Shown piece after piece: positions 59,510 to 64,000 of a stretch of 64,000 nucleotides of DNA. A program made the position numbers and the translations under genes. The stretch is taken from NCBI GenBank assembly GCA_029844215.1, contig CM056720.1, positions 33,473,711 through 33,537,710 of the forward strand, written 5' to 3'. Every line of letters begins with the position of its first letter. The stretch's first letter is position 1. Below the pieces are notes generated by a model. That model made no database searches and was not told the origin of the DNA. It saw nothing but the letters and a program-made list of their open reading frames with translations. This DNA is from Przewalskia tangutica (taxonomy: Eukaryota > Streptophyta > Magnoliopsida > Solanales > Solanaceae).

Positions 59510-59648
59510 CCATCATTTTAGCAAACCAAGACAATACCATGCCTTTCCTTTTTTACACAAACCAAGACAATACCATGCCTTTCCTTTTTTAACAAACCAA
59601 GACAATTACCATGCCTTCCTTTATTAACAAACCAAGACAATTACCATT
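59510..59648. repeat. Tandem repeat, ~36-40-base unit
   Basis: About four copies of AACCAAGACAATACCATGCC followed by TTTCCTTTTTTA, the last ones slightly changed. Confidence 0.85.
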
Positions 59649-59993
59649 TAAGCAAGACAAAGTACTATCAAGGCACAAATAGAATAATTCTCATTTAACA
59701 AGCCAAATTACTATCAAGGCATAAATAGAATAATTCTTATTTAAGCAAGCCAAAGTACTATTAAGGCACAAATAGAATAATTCTCATTTAAGCAATCCAA
59801 AGTACTATTAAGGCACAAATAGAATAATTCTCATTTAAGCAAGCTAAAGTACTATCAAGGCACAAATAGAATAATTCTCATTTAAGCAAGCCAAAGTACT
59901 ATCAAGGCACATATAGAATAATTCTCATTTAAGCAAGTCAAAGTACTATTAAGGCACAAATAGAATAATTCTCATTTAAGCAAGCCAAGGTAC
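59648..59993. repeat. Tandem repeat, ~48-base unit, about seven copies
   Basis: The unit AAGTACTATCAAGGCACAAA, then TAGAATAATTCTCATTTAAGC, is related to the array at 16250-16690, with a different copy number. Confidence 0.9.
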
Positions 59994-62052
59994 TACGTAC
60001 GTCCGCCGCACGTTCTTTACCTTTTTCATAAAATCCCAAGGCCCTAGCCTTGCAACATCAAGTTACATATTCTTCAAATTAAGTGGCTTACACTCTTTAT
60101 ACTATAGTCACTTCTTTTATGTACTACAATGAAGCCAAATTCATTTATGACCCCTAATACACTAACACTCGTAGTATCAAGCCACTTCTATTTTTTTTTC
60201 CAAATCAAACTACACTTTTAAAACTACAATTCAAGGTTTTGAAATCAAGTAGCTTCTACTTTAAATCCCAAGTAACACACACCTTTAAAACAAGTTACTT
60301 CTCTTTAAATCATATCATTTCTCCTCTTTTTAATCAATTAAGTAAATCACTCCTTTAACTCCCCTAAAGCCGTTATAACTAACTTTCCATAAAGTCATTA
60401 TAACAACTTTTAGGTTTTGGAACTAAGGCACTATCTAAGAGATTAGGAACCACTTCATTTTTAAGACTCTAAGTACTTCAAGTAAAACGACTTTCACTTT
60501 TGAAAATCCAAATATTATCAAGGGAATGGATTATAACAACTTCTAATTTAAACATCCAAAGTACAATCAAGGAAGTATATAGAACAACTTCTATATTAGG
60601 CAATCCAAGTACAATCACGGGATAGATCATTTAAGGAGTAGGATTTACTTACTTTACAATAAGGAATCATGCTAGAAGAAGAGGAGATGGTTCACATACC
60701 TTTTCGGCTTAATCCACAAGCTAAGTCGAATACGCCGCACGTAGAATTGTCAACCTATAATGACCACAACACGACTATCAACTTCTAGTTTCTAATGTAG
60801 AATGATACTAAGTATAAGGTCTCTTATTCTACGAAAAATTGGGCAGCACTTCCTTTGTTTCTACGTACTTTTCCACCTTTTTCCAAGGCCCGAAATCAAC
60901 AACCAAATCATCACATTTGAGGCACAACCAATATCTAACCAAAGGGGATTACACGCCTAACAGGACGTGTAAAATTCTGCCCCACAATTTATATAAAACA
61001 ATCCAATATTTTTAAGGGCATTCGGCCACAACAACAACAAATCCTAAGTCCTTCTCCTTAATTCCTTTTCAATACAAGTTGTTAAGTCTAACATGTCATA
61101 TAGTCACAACTAGTTGTAACAATTATAATCCCTTATGTAGCTAGCATGCGACGATTGTAACTATCGACCAATTTGAATTACAATTTCAAGGGCTAAACAT
61201 GATAGTTTCGGATTTGCTTCCAAATATTCCATAACACTTATCAATCTCCATTATATAACTCATGCTTGGTAATATATATAACTACACAACATGTAATCTT
61301 TAATCACTAAGACGACAAGATTGTTACCTTGATAAGCCCAAAAATAACTCCAAGATTCAAAGTCGCTCCTTAGCAATTTAGCTCCTTTCCTTCACGCTCC
61401 AATCTGCTATTTGAAGCCCTTAGATGTTCATAAACAACTTCCATTCAACTTCCAATCAAAACTTATGATAACAACTTAGGTTTTCATCTTGCGACTCATG
61501 TAAAAACGTAGATTTTTCGGGATCTTTGTATTGAGATATCCTTATAATACCCCTAGGAACCTTGGGTTTAAGTATTGTGAATTATGAACCACAAACGAAA
61601 AATTTTCTCTTCCAAATGAATCCTAACCCAAGAGCTCCTCTTCAAGTCTCTAAGTTTTCTAATTTTTCTAATTTTTTTCTAAGTGTTTGAGACTTGTATT
61701 GCTACTAGGATGAATATATAATACAATGTAGGGTCAAGATTAAAATACTTGTGGGGTTTGGATGAAGAAGATTAAATATCTTGTGTCAACTTGACTAGTT
61801 GACTTGATCATCCACTTGACTACTTAACCTTGGTCACTTGACCACTTAACCTTGGTCACTTGACCATTAACCTTGGTCCAAAAATCGATCAAGCCCATGT
61901 GGGGGGTGACACGTATCGCCCTTCCATTCGTTATAACATTTCGTTTCCCGACATTTCCATAATTCCGATAAATTCTACAAGTCTCAAATCTTAAAGTCCT
62001 GTTTTCTTACGTACGTTCTTATATACATGTCATGGAATTTCGGGGTGTAACA

Positions 62053-62087
62053 TTCTTCCCCCCTTAGAAACATTCGTCCCGAATGTT
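62053..62087 (-). other. Polypurine tract and hairpin of the right-hand F2 element
   Basis: The minus strand reads AAGGGGGGAAGAA (62065-62053) before the LTR start, with the hairpin AACATTCG / GGA / CGAATGTT at 62087-62069. Confidence 0.87.
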
Positions 62088-62090
62088 CAT

Positions 62091-63240
62091 AGTCGGTCTT
62101 CAAGCTATACAAACTCCGGCATAGTCTCCTTACTATGCCTATCACTCAATACTCCACAAGAGAAATATGCCACACACGGCCACCATATATCATATGTATA
62201 CATATCAATGGACCTTCCATCCGCGGTCCCTTCTCACAAAACTCGAAGGTTACAGTCCTATAAAAAATGGGATCTTTAGAGGTTTCTTTCTTTTTCCCGT
62301 ATAAAGGGATGACCCTGTCGTATTCTAAGTCATGGGACTAACACTATCTGAACCCTTCAGTCGGACTCCCACTTAGCTAACTGCTGTTTTCCCTCGTGCT
62401 ACTTCCCTTCTCTTGTCTCACTTAGTCAAATTACTAGTTGGGGCATGATCCTCTAATCTGCCTAGCTTAGTTTACCAACCGGTGTAAACTCTAATACTAG
62501 TAGCATCTCAATCACGAGCACCTATGGACAATATTACTGAACCTAAGGCGTGTGTATCATCACCATTAACCTTCACTCATGGCCTAAAAATGATTCTCTC
62601 TACGCACCTTCATTACTCATAACTATAACCACTTTAGTACTTTTAACCATTGTTCCTTCTTTTTCTTGTCGTACTTTTCTCGTACTTCCAAACTTATTTG
62701 AGAACACGTACAAAATTTCAAATATTGTTTCTGTCCTCCAATCCTTGGAGTTACTATCCAAACTTGGCCATTGTGCTGTTTGAATTTCCCTTTAGGCTCT
62801 TCTCAGCCCTCACGACCTGGTTCTGGTGGAACGCGTCTACGAACTCGTACAACGATCAACTAGACTTGGGCCTCACATCCTCGTGACCCTATCACATAGC
62901 GGGACCATTTCCAACTGGCACCACCCCATTCCATACTACCGGTTGACCCGAATTTGGTCCACAACCCGACCCATCGTCACACTTAACTCTCACTCTTAGT
63001 CTGAAATAAATCTCTCTTATCTCAAGGTACTTCTCACCCTATCCTCCCATTCACTAGAGGTTCGTCACCTAGGCCAAAGTATTCTACTGTACATCCTCCA
63101 CTATCGGTCTTTACACTATTATGGGGTAATTACAACTTGTGAACCCTACACAACTATAGTCTCAGTTCACTTTATCATTCTTGTCAACATTCTTCACTCT
63201 TCACCTTACTAATCAAAGTATCTCTACCTCTGGTGGTGCT
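62091..63240 (-). other. Non-coding spacer replacing pol in the right-hand F2 element
   Basis: About 1.15 kb separates the polypurine tract from a protease remnant, with no reverse transcriptase, RNase H or integrase similarity in any frame. The reverse complement of 62830-62970 matches 34340-34480 in the F1 array, and 63110-63240 resembles 28290-28420 in the F2 element. Small frames (62550-62886) show no recognisable domain. Confidence 0.65.
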
Positions 63241-63493
63241 ATAAATTTACAACTACTAGCAACAAAGGGAAATAGATACGCTAGGTCGGAATCTGAATCT
63301 ATCAATGCGTGAATGATTCAAAAGAATCGAAATATACCTGTAACCCCATGCGATGTTGCCTCTTGATCCTGCCCAGTAGACACGACATCTATGCAGTTCG
63401 AAGGACCGCCAGAACTATAAACTCCCACGACCTCTACCACGGTGGTGACATCGAATACCATGCGAAGCAATATGTAGAGGAAAAGAAACCAAC
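63241..63493 (-). pseudogene. gag: End of gag and start of protease, right-hand F2 element (broken)
   Basis: The minus strand reads GQDQEATSHGVTGIF at about 63330-63380 (family: GRQDQEASPDVVTGIL), then HALIDSDSDLAYLFPFVASS (63260-63320), the protease active-site region with DSGST changed to DSDSD. Everything after APP is missing and the spacer begins. On the other side the gag is cut at 63494 by a plus-strand LTR. It is inactive. Confidence 0.78.
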
Positions 63494-64000
63494 TATTACA
63501 CCCCGTAGTTCCAGGGTATGTATATGAGGACGTACGTACGAGAATACGACATTAAAATTTAAAAGGAAGAAAGATGTGATTTTTTTACGACGGAAAAGTT
63601 TCCGAACTTCGTGAAGGAAAAAGGTTTATTATTGAGAATTGGATTCTCAACTTTGGTATTTAAGACTTTAAGAATTTATAAGAATTATGGAATCTATTTT
63701 TACGGATCTGGTCATGTGGGGCCCACCCGAGGAATTTTACGTTTTGTGGGGCCCATGAGGGTTACAGAATTTTATGGACAAATGGGAGGGCGACACGTGG
63801 CACCTCCCCCACTTGGTGTTGGACGAAGATTGCAAGGGTTGGATGGTCATTTGACCATTGTGGATGATAAGTCTTCAAGCTTGATATTATTGACCAAGTC
63901 AACTTGTCCACTTGGCTATTATCCATGTGTTCTTCATCCTAGCCACACATTTGTTATAATCTTGACCCTCCATTGTTTTATATACACACTAGTGCAAGAC
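63494..64000 (+). mobile_element. Start of a plus-strand F2-type LTR, cut by the window edge
   Basis: It begins TATTACACCCCGTAG, a one-base variant of TGTTACACCCCG, and follows the reverse complement of the start of the solo LTR (18985 downward), including GTGGGGCCCA and GGGCGACACGTGGCA. A TATA-like TATATA at about 63979 lies near 480 bases into the LTR. No gene is visible. Confidence 0.85.

Larger units (their letters stand above)
58516..62052 (-). mobile_element. F2-type LTR B, lacking its last ~75 bases; 3' LTR of a minus-strand element
   Basis: From about 58525 (AACACCTCATTTT) it follows the solo LTR at 15131 onward, so only the terminal ~75 bases are absent. The minus-strand start TGTTACACCCCG is at 62052, right after a polypurine tract, so this is the 3' LTR of the internal region at 62053-63493. 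Tandem repeats are at 59510-59648 and 59648-59993; a poly-A run is at about 58550-58567. No gene is visible. Confidence 0.88.

Noticed and set aside
62550..62886. Two overlapping plus-strand frames (77 and 78 codons) in the spacer
   Set aside because: No domain is recognisable, they differ in frame, and they sit on the strand opposite to the element. I treat the stretch as non-coding.
1..64000. A complete autonomous retrotransposon
   Set aside because: No element has two full LTRs together with uninterrupted gag and pol; every coding domain is broken or missing.

Overview
The window reads as repeat-rich plant heterochromatin made almost entirely of nested, broken Ty3/gypsy LTR retrotransposons. 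I see no host gene, tRNA, rRNA or CRISPR array. The pol fragments (integrase followed by a chromodomain-like tail), the tRNA-iMet-type primer site TGGTATCAGAGC and LTRs of about 2.4-3.9 kb fit the Tekay/Del chromovirus branch. The LTR termini (TGTTAYACCCC ... CGGGTCGTGACA) resemble elements I associate with Solanaceae and related asterids; the host assignment is a low-confidence inference. For reference below I call the LTR families F1 (starts TGTTATACCCCG), F2 (starts TGTTACACCCC), F3 (minus-strand end TGTCATAACCC) and F4 (old plus-strand LTR).

Layout. 1-8876: a minus-strand F1 element with a truncated 3' LTR, a decayed pol and gag (1488-6414), a primer site and a 5' LTR; another F1 LTR piece abuts its 3' LTR. 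8877-9722: the 3' part of a plus-strand F2 LTR. 9723-22180: an old minus-strand element (F3), split by a plus-strand F1 LTR fragment (10741-14026) and by a complete solo F2 LTR (15041-18985) with target duplication CATGA. 22181-55212: an old plus-strand F4 element, whose LTR was split by an F2 element at 23174-52908 (target duplication AAACT on both sides, 29.7 kb apart). Inside that F2 element lies a plus-strand F1 array. A unit of about 12.2 kb (F2 3' end and pol fragment, F1 integrase fragment, F1 LTR, F1 gag-spacer-integrase, F1 LTR) is present twice in tandem (25985-38281 and 38282-50458). 54246-55212 is the F4 gag, cut by further minus-strand F2 LTRs (55213-62052). These are followed by a minus-strand non-autonomous internal region (62053-63493) and the start of a plus-strand LTR at the right edge.

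No element here looks able to move on its own. Every gag and pol is interrupted, and two reverse transcriptases have lost the first catalytic aspartate. Several internal regions have lost most of pol and carry a related non-coding spacer instead. The most informative observations are the dated nesting with matching target duplications, the 12.2-kb tandem duplication, the shared spacer in partly unrelated derivatives, a hairpin conserved beside the polypurine tract in all families, and patches of small indels concentrated at CAG/CTG/CCG sites. The indel patches look more like methylation-linked long-read sequencing error than biology.
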